Below, piece after piece: positions 48,156-57,354 of a stretch of 64,000 nucleotides of DNA. Each line of letters begins with the position of its first letter. The first letter of the stretch is position 1. The notes beneath the pieces were generated by a model that saw only the letters and a list, made by a program, of their open reading frames with translations, made no database searches and was not told where the DNA came from. The translations under genes and the position numbers were made by a program. Location: NCBI GenBank assembly GCA_002841275.1, contig PHET01000008.1, forward strand, positions 1 to 64,000, written 5' to 3'. This DNA comes from Actinobacteria bacterium HGW-Actinobacteria-7. Its GTDB lineage: Bacteria; Actinomycetota; Coriobacteriia; Anaerosomatales; PHET01.

Positions 48156-48401
48156 CTACAGGCCCAGAATCTCGGCGAGTCTGGTCTTGTTGAAGCCGAC
48201 CACAACCTCGCCGTCAGCCACGATCACCGGAAAAGAAGTCCCTCCCGAGAGCTCTTTCACTGTGTCGATGGCCTGCTGCTTCTCTTCGCCCTCAAGCGTA
48301 TCGACCTCGATGTGGTCGTAGGTGATTCCGTGTTCATCGAGATAGCGCTTGGTCATGCGGCAGTACGGGCAGGTTGACAGAGCGTAGAGGCGGATGTTCA
48401 T
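48156..48401 (-). CDS. Glutaredoxin-like protein
   Basis: MNIRLYALSTCPYCRMTKRYLDEHGITYDHIEVDTLEGEEKQQAIDTVKELSGGTSFPVIVADGEVVVGFNKTRLAEILGL (CPYC motif, cis-Pro TSFPVI). Confidence 0.92.
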   Translation of the reverse strand: MNIRLYALSTCPYCRMTKRYLDEHGITYDHIEVDTLEGEEKQQAIDTVKELSGGTSFPVIVADGEVVVGFNKTRLAEILGL

Positions 48402-48523
48402 GACGACTCCTTGTGAGGTCGCGGGGTTTGATGTGGGCGTCTGTTGGCTTGTATTCCCGAAATGGACCCGTCTGTGGCGCTGGAGGGAATGAAGAACTGA
48501 GACGAATCCAGAAAGGGTGACCC

Positions 48524-49792
48524 ATGTCAGACCTGATTGCACCCTGTCCGACCGATCAAGGCGCCACGCGACGCGTGATGATCGTTGGTGGCGGCTATGC
48601 CGGAACCACGCTCGCTGTGACGCTGGGCAAGGCGCTCAAGCGACGACCGCGCGACGGTGTCGAAGTCATACTCGTCGAGCGCAACCCGTGCCAGCAGGCA
48701 CTCTCGGAACTCGATCTCGTGGCCGTCGGCCCTGAGGCGCCCGAGTTCTGCGAGCTATGGCTACCGGCCGCCCTCAAGAAACTTCCTGTACGAACGTGCT
48801 TCAACCGAGTCAAGCACATGGACCCGCTTCAACGCACGGTCACGCTCGAGGGTGGGCACGTGACCGACTACTGGCGCCTTGTCGTCTGCACCGGCGCCGT
48901 GCCCAGCGTCCCCCCTGTACCCGGACTCTCCGAGCACGCGCTCACCATGTGGTCGGTAGAAGACGCCCAGGAGCTCCAGCGTCGCGTGAACGGCCAGCTG
49001 AAACTGGCCGCCCGCATGCCCTCGGCAGATCAGCGCCGGGATGCGCTGTCCATCACGGTATGCGGAGGAGGCGCCACCGGTGTCGAGATCGTGGGCACCA
49101 TCGGGCAGCTGCTGCCCAAACGTGCGGCTGAGATCGGCCTGGACGCATCCGACCTCCGGATAACACTGGTGGAGGGACGCGACGCGATCCTCTTCGACCT
49201 GCCCGAGGCGCAGAGGACCATCGCCCTTCGCCGGCTTCGCAAACTCGGTGTGGAGGTCGTCACCGGTTCGATGATCGCCAGGGTGTCGCACGACCACGTC
49301 ACGCTGGCCGACGGCAGGAACGTGCCCGCTTCTGTCTTGGTCTGGGCGGGCGGTGCGAAAGCCGATCCGCACGCAGCCGGATGGGGCTTCGAGATCGACC
49401 CGACGGGGCGCATCGTCACGAACCCGGACCTCAAGACCGCTGGGTTCGACGATGTCTACGCCTTGGGCGATGTCGCAGGCTTCCATGACCCCAAGACCCA
49501 GCGAATCGTCCCGATGCTCGCCCAGTTCGCGATCAAGCAGGGCGCGCAGGCAGCCAAGAACATCCTGGCCGAGATCGACGGGACGCCGACCCATGCGTGG
49601 CTGCCCCATCAGCTTGGCGAGTTCGTGAGTATTGGACCCAGCTGGGGCGTGGGCTGGGCAGGAGGTGTCCGGCTATCGGGCGTCGCCGCGATCCTGATGA
49701 AGCGGCTGACCTACGTGCTGTACTGGTGGCGGGTGGGCGGTTTCAAGCTCGCATTCGCCCGTGGACGCGAGATGCTGTCCATGCAGCGCTGA
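48524..49792 (+). CDS. NDH-2-like FAD-dependent pyridine nucleotide-disulfide oxidoreductase
   Basis: VMIVGGGYAGTTLAVTLGKAL, VCGGGATGVEIVGTI, VYALGDVAGFHDPKTQRIVPMLAQFAIKQGAQAAKNI; hydrophobic/amphipathic C-term. Confidence 0.85.
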   Translation: MSDLIAPCPTDQGATRRVMIVGGGYAGTTLAVTLGKALKRRPRDGVEVILVERNPCQQALSELDLVAVGPEAPEFCELWLPAALKKLPVRTCFNRVKHMDPLQRTVTLEGGHVTDYWRLVVCTGAVPSVPPVPGLSEHALTMWSVEDAQELQRRVNGQLKLAARMPSADQRRDALSITVCGGGATGVEIVGTIGQLLPKRAAEIGLDASDLRITLVEGRDAILFDLPEAQRTIALRRLRKLGVEVVTGSMIARVSHDHVTLADGRNVPASVLVWAGGAKADPHAAGWGFEIDPTGRIVTNPDLKTAGFDDVYALGDVAGFHDPKTQRIVPMLAQFAIKQGAQAAKNILAEIDGTPTHAWLPHQLGEFVSIGPSWGVGWAGGVRLSGVAAILMKRLTYVLYWWRVGGFKLAFARGREMLSMQR

Positions 49793-49826
49793 AACCAGGA
49801 ACGAGGCGCGAACGGACCGAGCAGGG

Positions 49827-50807
49827 CTACTTCGACGAGCTGCCAACGTGGCACGCACTGCAATACAGCGGGCCGTGACACTGGAAGCAGAACCCCGCAC
49901 CCCGGGCCTTCACCTCGAGGAAATGTTGTTTGATCCAGCTGCCCTTCTTCGGGTCGTAGCTCTTGTGATGGCACATGCTGCACAGGTCAGGCTTCTCTCG
50001 GTGGCATTGTGCGCACACCGTCCTGTCCTTGCCAGCGGCCTTCGAGTGCCCGTTCTTCCCGTTGACCCACCCTGCGGGGTGCGGCATCTGCAGTCCGTGA
50101 CAGTCCGTGCAGAAGCTCTGCTTGTGGCACATGGTGCACTGCTGGCGGTCCGCCGTGCTGACTCGACCGTGGCTGAACGTCCACTGCTTGCTCCGGTGGG
50201 ACTCGGGACGCATGTTGAAATCAGCCGGGTGGCATGAACCACACTCGATCGAAGCCTTGGGGTAGTTCGGCGTCCCGTGGCACACGAAGCACTGAGCCAT
50301 GAACGAGAGTGACCGACCACGCAAAGGTTCCGGGTGCGCCGTTCGCAGATGGCAGGTGACGCAGTACTTGTTGGCCTTCGCATGCTCCGCGTGCCGGATG
50401 ATCACCTTGTCGCCGGACGTCACCTTGCGATCAGCGCTGTGGCACTGCAGACACACCGCGTTGGACATCGGAGCTGCACCGGTCTTGCGCCGGTCGATAG
50501 GACCCGTCTGATTGTTGGCAAGATGCGCCTGTACATCCCGACCCAGAAGCTTGCCTCTGGCGAAGAGGGTCTGCGGCGCCGAATACCACGCATGCTGCGG
50601 CTCGTGACAGGACACGCACTTGGTCTCTGCGTGGGCCGATACCTTCCATGCGGACGCCCTCAGCTCCATCTCGTGGCACGAACCGCAAAGAGCTGGTGAG
50701 GAAGTGACATACCCGGTAACGCCCACCAGTGCCGCAAGTGCGAGCGTGACCACGAGCGCGATGCGCACGCGCATATGAACAGCGTTCGATGCCGCCTCGT
50801 GGTCCAC
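49827..50807 (-). CDS. Multiheme cytochrome c with NapC/NirT-like N-terminus, 12 CxxCH
   Basis: N-term TM then CGSCH, CVSCH, CLQCH, CVTCH, CFVCH, CGSCH, CTMCH, CTDCH, CAQCH, CSMCH, CFQCH, CSACH. Confidence 0.93.
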   Translation of the reverse strand: MDHEAASNAVHMRVRIALVVTLALAALVGVTGYVTSSPALCGSCHEMELRASAWKVSAHAETKCVSCHEPQHAWYSAPQTLFARGKLLGRDVQAHLANNQTGPIDRRKTGAAPMSNAVCLQCHSADRKVTSGDKVIIRHAEHAKANKYCVTCHLRTAHPEPLRGRSLSFMAQCFVCHGTPNYPKASIECGSCHPADFNMRPESHRSKQWTFSHGRVSTADRQQCTMCHKQSFCTDCHGLQMPHPAGWVNGKNGHSKAAGKDRTVCAQCHREKPDLCSMCHHKSYDPKKGSWIKQHFLEVKARGAGFCFQCHGPLYCSACHVGSSSK

Positions 50808-50815
50808 GTCACTCC

Positions 50816-51751
50816 CTACGGTACGAGTCTCAGAGCAGGGTTGAAGTTCAGGCTAGGTACCTTCCCATGGCACCGAATGCAGAACGACGCCACATGGCAC
50901 GCTTCGCAGTTGCGGTGCTTCGCGACCTGCGCCGGGTGCTTCGCACGCCAATCACTGCCATGTGACGCAGGACGCTGCGCGTGGCAGTGCGAGCACCACT
51001 GATCGGTGGACCACTTGTGGCACTTGATGCACTCAGACAGGTCCTTCTGGTCCGCATGGACGACCAGCCAGTCGTCGGTGCGGTGGCTCAGCGGCTTCAC
51101 CTTGTTCGTGTGGCACGCCGAGCAGTCCTTCTTGGCGGTGCGCCCGTTGTGGCACCGCAGACAGCCAGCCATCGCCGGTGTGTGCTTGCCCTGCGGGTTG
51201 GTCCTATGAACCAGGAAGTTGTGGCACTGGACGCATCTCATCTTCAGCACCGTGACGTGCGCACGGTGAGGGATATTGAGATCGCCCGAGGGCGACACGG
51301 TGCGCAGGTCGATATGGCAACTGAGGCATGCCTGGTTCGTCGGCTTCTTGAACAGCGCCGGCTGCCTGGACGGCAGTACGGCTGAGAGATAGAACTCGCC
51401 CAGCATCGTAGCTGCGTACTTCGCCTGATCGAGCGGTTTGGGTGAAACGTGGCATCTGCGGCAGGGCACAGAGGCGTGAGCCGAGGTCGACCACGAATCG
51501 TAAGCGCCCCCGAGCCTCTCGTAGCGCTGAAGGAACTTGGGCTGTAGGGCGATATAGCCAGGGATGATGACGAAGAGTGCGACGAGCAACGTCACTACGC
51601 CCACGCGCGCAAGGACCCGTTTCCGACGGGAGGCGTCGTGCCCCTCGCGCTGCCGACCCCAAGGCCTGCGCCAAGACGTCTTCTGTGAGCTGTCTTCTGG
51701 CAACTTCCCTCCTCCGGACGGGCTGTGCGTGGATTCTGGCATCAGTGACAC
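50816..51751 (-). CDS. Membrane-anchored multiheme cytochrome c, 9 CxxCH
   Basis: N-term TM; CRRCH, CLSCH, CVQCH, CLRCH, CSACH, CIKCH, CSHCH, CEACH, CIRCH. Confidence 0.93.
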   Translation of the reverse strand: MSLMPESTHSPSGGGKLPEDSSQKTSWRRPWGRQREGHDASRRKRVLARVGVVTLLVALFVIIPGYIALQPKFLQRYERLGGAYDSWSTSAHASVPCRRCHVSPKPLDQAKYAATMLGEFYLSAVLPSRQPALFKKPTNQACLSCHIDLRTVSPSGDLNIPHRAHVTVLKMRCVQCHNFLVHRTNPQGKHTPAMAGCLRCHNGRTAKKDCSACHTNKVKPLSHRTDDWLVVHADQKDLSECIKCHKWSTDQWCSHCHAQRPASHGSDWRAKHPAQVAKHRNCEACHVASFCIRCHGKVPSLNFNPALRLVP

Positions 51752-52566
51752 GCCTTGCAGAACTTCTCGCCGCCATGACAGACGAGGCAGCCCTTGCCGT
51801 TCTTCAACGCGGGGAACTGGTGATCGTTTCTCCAGCCAGCCGTGTGCGACTTCGGACGCCGCTTATGACAGTCGTTGCAGTAGTCGGGTGTCCAGCCGTG
51901 GCACTTCCCGCAATCGATGGTCTGGCTCTTCTGGCTGTGGATCGCCAGCCAGTTGGGCTGCAGGTGATTGTCGGGAGCCTCTTTGCGTGTGTGGCACTTG
52001 GTGCACTGGTTGGTGGCCGTGACGCCGTCATGGCATGTCTTGAAGCACGTCGCCATCTCGGGACGGTTGAAGCCTTTGGCGTTCTCCGAATGTACGAGGT
52101 TCTTGTGACAGACGACGCAGTTGATGTGCAGGACCACGACGTGTGCGCGATGGGGTATGAGCAGGTCGCCATCGGGCGACACCAAGCGGTAGTTCGTGTG
52201 GCATTTCTGACACGCGCGCCTGCTGGGGGGCTTGAACAGATTGGTTCGTTTGGGTCCGCCCAGCAGCTGGGAGTAGAAGGCCGGAACCGACTGGATCGCG
52301 AATGAGGCGAATCCCTTGAAGCCTGGTTCCACGTGGCAGTCCACACAGCTCATGCGCGCATGTGTCGACGTACGCCAGTGGTCCACGCGCACGCGCAGGT
52401 CGGGGTAGCGGGCGTAGTACCCGGGCTGCAATGTCGAGAACATCGGCAGGACGAGCAGTCCGATCACCACGATCGCAATCGCGCTCACGATCAGCGAGCC
52501 ACGCCTTCTTCTCGGCGCGTCAGTGACAGCGTCGTCAGGAGGAAGCATCTCGTCATGCGCGTTCAC
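51742..52566 (-). CDS. Membrane-anchored multiheme cytochrome c, 8 CxxCH plus one CX3CH
   Basis: CVDCH, CQKCH, CVVCH, CFKTCH (CX3CH), CTKCH, CGKCH, CNDCH, CLVCH, CKACH (terminal). Confidence 0.93.
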   Translation of the reverse strand: MNAHDEMLPPDDAVTDAPRRRRGSLIVSAIAIVVIGLLVLPMFSTLQPGYYARYPDLRVRVDHWRTSTHARMSCVDCHVEPGFKGFASFAIQSVPAFYSQLLGGPKRTNLFKPPSRRACQKCHTNYRLVSPDGDLLIPHRAHVVVLHINCVVCHKNLVHSENAKGFNRPEMATCFKTCHDGVTATNQCTKCHTRKEAPDNHLQPNWLAIHSQKSQTIDCGKCHGWTPDYCNDCHKRRPKSHTAGWRNDHQFPALKNGKGCLVCHGGEKFCKACH

Positions 52567-53583
52567 CTAGCGCATCTCCTTGAACGCGTCGTGGCACTCG
52601 GTGCACCACGGCTTCTTGTGGCAGGTGAGACAGCGCCGCTCGTCCTTCGCGACCTTCTTGTGCACGCCGGTCCAGGTCTTCTTCGATCCATGGAAGGCGG
52701 GGCGGCGAGCATGGCAGTCCCGACACTCCCCTTCCGAGACGTGACACTTCAGGCACTTGGATGGATCCTTGAGCGCCTCGGTGCCGTGCTGCTGAATCCA
52801 CGTCGGCTTGACGTGCAGGACCTCGATGGCCTCAAGTCCGGTCTTGGTCGCGAGCCCAGTGAACACAGGCCGCTTTCCGGTCGTGTGACAGAGCCTGCAC
52901 TGTGCAGCTTCGTGACACGACTCGAAGCAGGCATTGGCCCCTATCTTCTGCACGACGGTCCGATGCTCGACCGTCCACACAGGACCGCCCTTGCGCAGCG
53001 AGTGGTGACACGTCGAACACTCCGCGGTGGTCTTGGTGCCAACGTGGCAGCCAAAGGCAACACACACGCCGCTGAAGGGCATGTCCTTGTGCTTCTCTTG
53101 GTAGACCTCCTCGTGTGCAGCCCACTTGTGGCACGTCACACACTCTCGGGTCTCGCTTGCGACACGCAGGTGCGCGGGGTGCGGAACCGTCGCCGTCTTC
53201 GTGCTGTCCATACTCCAGTCGGTCCGGTGGCAGGCAAGACAAGCTTCCTTGCCGGGCTTGCTGAACTTGACGAAGACGGGCGCCTTCTCCTTCTTGGGCA
53301 GGTTCGCGTAGAAGTCGGCAGCCAGCGCGAGGCCCCCGACAAGAGAACCACGCGGGTCGACATGGCACTCACCGCAGGCGATACCCGTGTGAGCGGACGC
53401 TTGGAGGCTGTCGTAGCTCCGGGTGAGGTCGTGATAGCCGGAGAAGAACGACGGCCTGAGCGACCCGATGACCATCGGCAGCACGATCAACACGACAACA
53501 ATTGTGACCACGCCGACAACGTTCAACCCCACTGTGCGTGTCATGCCCGCCCAACGCTTGCGCTCGGTGGATCCGGTTGTCAC
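52567..53583 (-). CDS. Membrane-anchored multiheme cytochrome c, 9 CxxCH plus CX3CH and CX4CH
   Basis: CGECH, CLACH, CVTCH, CVAFGCH (CX4CH), CSTCH, CFESCH (CX3CH), CRLCH, CLKCH, CRDCH, CLTCH, CTECH. Confidence 0.93.
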   Translation of the reverse strand: MTTGSTERKRWAGMTRTVGLNVVGVVTIVVVLIVLPMVIGSLRPSFFSGYHDLTRSYDSLQASAHTGIACGECHVDPRGSLVGGLALAADFYANLPKKEKAPVFVKFSKPGKEACLACHRTDWSMDSTKTATVPHPAHLRVASETRECVTCHKWAAHEEVYQEKHKDMPFSGVCVAFGCHVGTKTTAECSTCHHSLRKGGPVWTVEHRTVVQKIGANACFESCHEAAQCRLCHTTGKRPVFTGLATKTGLEAIEVLHVKPTWIQQHGTEALKDPSKCLKCHVSEGECRDCHARRPAFHGSKKTWTGVHKKVAKDERRCLTCHKKPWCTECHDAFKEMR

Positions 53584-54854
53584 GGTGCCACCACCCCGCT
53601 CGCCAACGCGGGTTCTGCGGCGGGCTCGGCGACGCCATGAGAGTGGCCCTCATGAGGATCGTGGGCGGGCATTCTAAGCGGCAGGACCTTGGAGGCAACC
53701 GTCATGATGAGAAGTCCGAGAGCGAGGATCCCCAGTGCGAGGAAGATCTCGACTGCGCTCGGCAGGTACGGGGGTGTGTACTGACCCAGCGGGTTTATCG
53801 CGAATCCCATGGCCATCAACGAGTAGCGCTTGAGGAACACCGCCACGACGTACATGGATGAAGCGGTGATCTGTATGGCTGGCAGATGTCGCGTTCCCCG
53901 CGGGGCCAGGAGGCTGAACGCCCCGATTCCCAGCACCAGCACCGGGATGAACGCCCACGCGTACGGGCTGTTGAAGAACAGCGCCAGCCTCACCGTGTGG
54001 CCGGGCATAGCGGATGTAGGCCAGAACACGCTGAGAATCTCGACCAGCAGCAAGAACAGATCGATGATCATGACTGTGGCCAATAGTGTCGAGAGACTCC
54101 GGAACATGCTTGCGGTCAACTCGACCACGCCGAGTCGCCTGAGAATGTAGGCGGAGATGAGCAGTAGTGCCACACCCGATGCCGTCGCCGAGGTAAGGAA
54201 GATCGGCACCATGACCGCCGAGTGCCACATCTCACGCGACTTGTTCATCGACAACACGAATGCCGTCGTCGTGTGCAGGTAGATGGCGAGGGGAAGCGCG
54301 ATAAGCGTCATTCTGTGCGCGAGCTTCTCTCCCCCTTTACCGGTTATCAGGATCCACAGGTCCACGAAACAGATGATCATGTAGAGATTGGCCGCGCTTC
54401 CCGTGTAAATGAACGGGGACGTCGGGTTCGGCGTCAGCAGCATCCACACTGCACGCCACGGACGCTCCATGTCGGTCACGATGCCCAGAAGCGCCATCAT
54501 CACCAGGACGCCGGCCTGCAGTACAGCGATTCGAGCAAGCGGACGGAACTGCTCGGCTCCGAACAAGTGCACACTCGCGTAGACCACGAGTCCGCCTGCA
54601 GCCAGCCCCACGTAGTACATGTAGTTGGTGAACCACAGTCCCCATGGGTAGTTGTCGCGCATCGCCATGACGACTCCACCATGAGCCAATGCATTGGCCC
54701 ATGCAGTGCCGCCCAACATCAGGAGCACACCAAGGAGAGACACGAACGCCCAATAGCGTGGGCTGGCGTTCTTGAGCGCGCCGAAGTCGAAGTCGACACC
54801 AATGAACCGTTTCACTCCGGGGCGAGGGGCCGAAACATCAGTCACCGTCATCAC
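53580..54854 (-). CDS. NrfD/PsrC-family quinone-interacting membrane subunit
   Basis: Polytopic: NYPWGLWFTNYMYYVGLAAGGLVVYASVHLFG...DMERPWRAVWMLLTPNPTSPFIYTG; follows FeS protein gene with ATGA overlap. Confidence 0.9.
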   Translation of the reverse strand: MMTVTDVSAPRPGVKRFIGVDFDFGALKNASPRYWAFVSLLGVLLMLGGTAWANALAHGGVVMAMRDNYPWGLWFTNYMYYVGLAAGGLVVYASVHLFGAEQFRPLARIAVLQAGVLVMMALLGIVTDMERPWRAVWMLLTPNPTSPFIYTGSAANLYMIICFVDLWILITGKGGEKLAHRMTLIALPLAIYLHTTTAFVLSMNKSREMWHSAVMVPIFLTSATASGVALLLISAYILRRLGVVELTASMFRSLSTLLATVMIIDLFLLLVEILSVFWPTSAMPGHTVRLALFFNSPYAWAFIPVLVLGIGAFSLLAPRGTRHLPAIQITASSMYVVAVFLKRYSLMAMGFAINPLGQYTPPYLPSAVEIFLALGILALGLLIMTVASKVLPLRMPAHDPHEGHSHGVAEPAAEPALASGVVAP

Positions 54855-55768
54855 CCCACGTACCAGATCATCGGTTCATTACCCAGCTCTTCTTTGAAAC
54901 GGAAGACTCGGCGTGTCTTGAGCAGGATCGAGACGTCGCTTTCGGGATCGTTGAGGTCGCCGAACTTCCTCGCGCCCACGGGGCAGGCCTCGGTACACGC
55001 GGTGGTGGCACCGTTTCTCGTGCGCTGAATGCAGAACGTGCACTTCTCCACCACGCCCGCCTTCTCTTTGTACGGGACTTTCGGGTTCACTTCGTTGGCC
55101 GGTATCGATGGCTCGGTCCAGTTGAAGTGCCGTGCGAAGTAGGGACAGGTCACCATGCAGTTACGGCATGCGATGCACTTGTCATAGTCGATGACTACAA
55201 TGCCGTCGGGCTCTTTCCATGTGGCCTTCACGGGACAGCCGTACACGCACGTCGGCTTCGCGCACTGCATGCACTGCACCGGCATGTACCACTTGTCCGG
55301 ATCGCCACCTTCGCCGTAGTCCAGAACAGAGCTCTCAACGTCCACCGATCCGGGCTCCATCTCCAGCACCTGGATGTAGGTGAAACCGGAGTCGCGCCCG
55401 ATGTTGTTCTCTTTGACGCACGCGTAGACACACCGTCGACAGCCGATGCACGCCTTCACATCGATGACCATCGCCCACTTCTCTTTGCCGGCGGGATCGG
55501 CGTAGTACACAGGCTTTCCGGGGTAGTTGATGGCCCCGTCTTCTTCGATGATCCGCTCTAGGACGTTCTCGCCGCCGGGCGCTACCGAGGACTCAGTGCC
55601 GGATTCGGTGGTGTTGGGAAGCGTGGATGCGAACGCGGGGATAGTGCCGGCAGCGAGTACGCCAGCCGCACCGCCCAGACCCTCCAGGAACCGTCGCCTC
55701 GAGAGGGTGTAGCCCTTCTCGGGAGCTGGTGGGGTCGAACCCCGGGCCGGCTTCTTGTTCTTACTCAT
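54851..55768 (-). CDS. Tat-exported four-[4Fe-4S] ferredoxin-like electron transfer subunit (NrfC/PsrB/HybA type)
   Basis: Tat motif LSRRRFLEGLGG; CIGCRRCVYAC, CMQCAKPTCVYGCP, CIACRNCMVTCPYFARH, CTFCIQ...CTEACPVGA. Confidence 0.93.
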   Translation of the reverse strand: MSKNKKPARGSTPPAPEKGYTLSRRRFLEGLGGAAGVLAAGTIPAFASTLPNTTESGTESSVAPGGENVLERIIEEDGAINYPGKPVYYADPAGKEKWAMVIDVKACIGCRRCVYACVKENNIGRDSGFTYIQVLEMEPGSVDVESSVLDYGEGGDPDKWYMPVQCMQCAKPTCVYGCPVKATWKEPDGIVVIDYDKCIACRNCMVTCPYFARHFNWTEPSIPANEVNPKVPYKEKAGVVEKCTFCIQRTRNGATTACTEACPVGARKFGDLNDPESDVSILLKTRRVFRFKEELGNEPMIWYVG

Positions 55769-56460
55769 CGTTGCTGCCTTCCCAGTATCAAGACTCCTGC
55801 GATGCCGACAACTGTCAGCACGCCTATCGTGTCCAAGAACCGAAGCCACCAGGGCGTCTCCACGGGAGGTGGAGACGGCGGAGAAGCGAGCGGCGAGAAT
55901 GCGACTCGTTTGGAGACCGCGCGGGCCTGGAATCCGCTTCCGGTGAAGGGTCGCAGCGGCGCGACGTAGATCCACGACGGAGTGTGTGGGTCATGGCAGC
56001 CGGCTGCGGTGCACTTGGGCTGGTGACGCCCGTGTGTCCCGTCCTTCCACTCCTGATATTTCGCAGAGTGGCATCGGTAGCAGACGGCCGATATGTCACC
56101 GTCTTTGATGTCGATGAGCGTGCCGTCTATCAGCTTGAGCTTCCCAGGGTTCTTGCTCGCGTCGTCGTGACACACGAGACAAGCAGCGTCACCCTTGCCC
56201 AGACGATCATGCGAAGTCAGCACAATGCGATGGCCCTCAAAGCCGTTGGGGAGGGGCCGCGAAGGCTTCCCGTCGGAGCCCAGTGTCACCGGATGGCAAC
56301 TGGTACAGGGGTAGAACAGCAGTTCCCCGGTCGATGCCTGCCCCGCGTACGCCGCGGGCGGAGAGAGCGAAAGGGAAAGCAGAAGCGTCATGACGAACAG
56401 CAAGATGGAGATAGTCATCCAATGCGGCATGAACCGGGCCGAGGTCCGCTGCTGGGCCAC
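55765..56460 (-). CDS. Small membrane-anchored cytochrome c, 3 CxxCH plus one CX4CH
   Basis: CTSCH, CLVCH, CYRCH, CTAAGCH; N-term signal and C-term TM (WLRFLDTIGVLTVVGIAGVLILG). Confidence 0.9.
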   Translation of the reverse strand: MAQQRTSARFMPHWMTISILLFVMTLLLSLSLSPPAAYAGQASTGELLFYPCTSCHPVTLGSDGKPSRPLPNGFEGHRIVLTSHDRLGKGDAACLVCHDDASKNPGKLKLIDGTLIDIKDGDISAVCYRCHSAKYQEWKDGTHGRHQPKCTAAGCHDPHTPSWIYVAPLRPFTGSGFQARAVSKRVAFSPLASPPSPPPVETPWWLRFLDTIGVLTVVGIAGVLILGRQQR

Positions 56461-56583
56461 GCTCCATGAAAGAGTCTCGTCTATGGCACTGACACCACCT
56501 TGGTAGTCTGGTGACGGAAGGCATCGCTGATGGAAACGCTATCAGTGGAGGTGGGCGTAGTGATTCGGGCTGTATTGCCGCAA

Positions 56584-56600
56584 TGTTAAGGTTCTGTTAG
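56584..56600 (+). promoter_or_regulatory. WalR/PhoP-type direct repeat TGTTAA-GGTTC-TGTTAG
   Basis: 11-bp periodic direct repeat fitting TGTWAH-N5-TGTWAH with one final-base mismatch, 68 bp upstream of the RR start. Confidence 0.55.
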
Positions 56601-56668
56601 CGGTATTCGTCAGCTCGTCAGTTATGCTCACTGCAGGATGTGTCACTGTTGTTAGGGAGCGCCCGCCG

Positions 56669-57349
<681 letters not shown>

Positions 57350-57354
57350 CCGCG

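Noticed and set aside
52333-53640. 435-aa ORF on plus strand
   Set aside because: Antisense of multiheme cytochrome genes; CxxCH codons on the minus strand are decisive.
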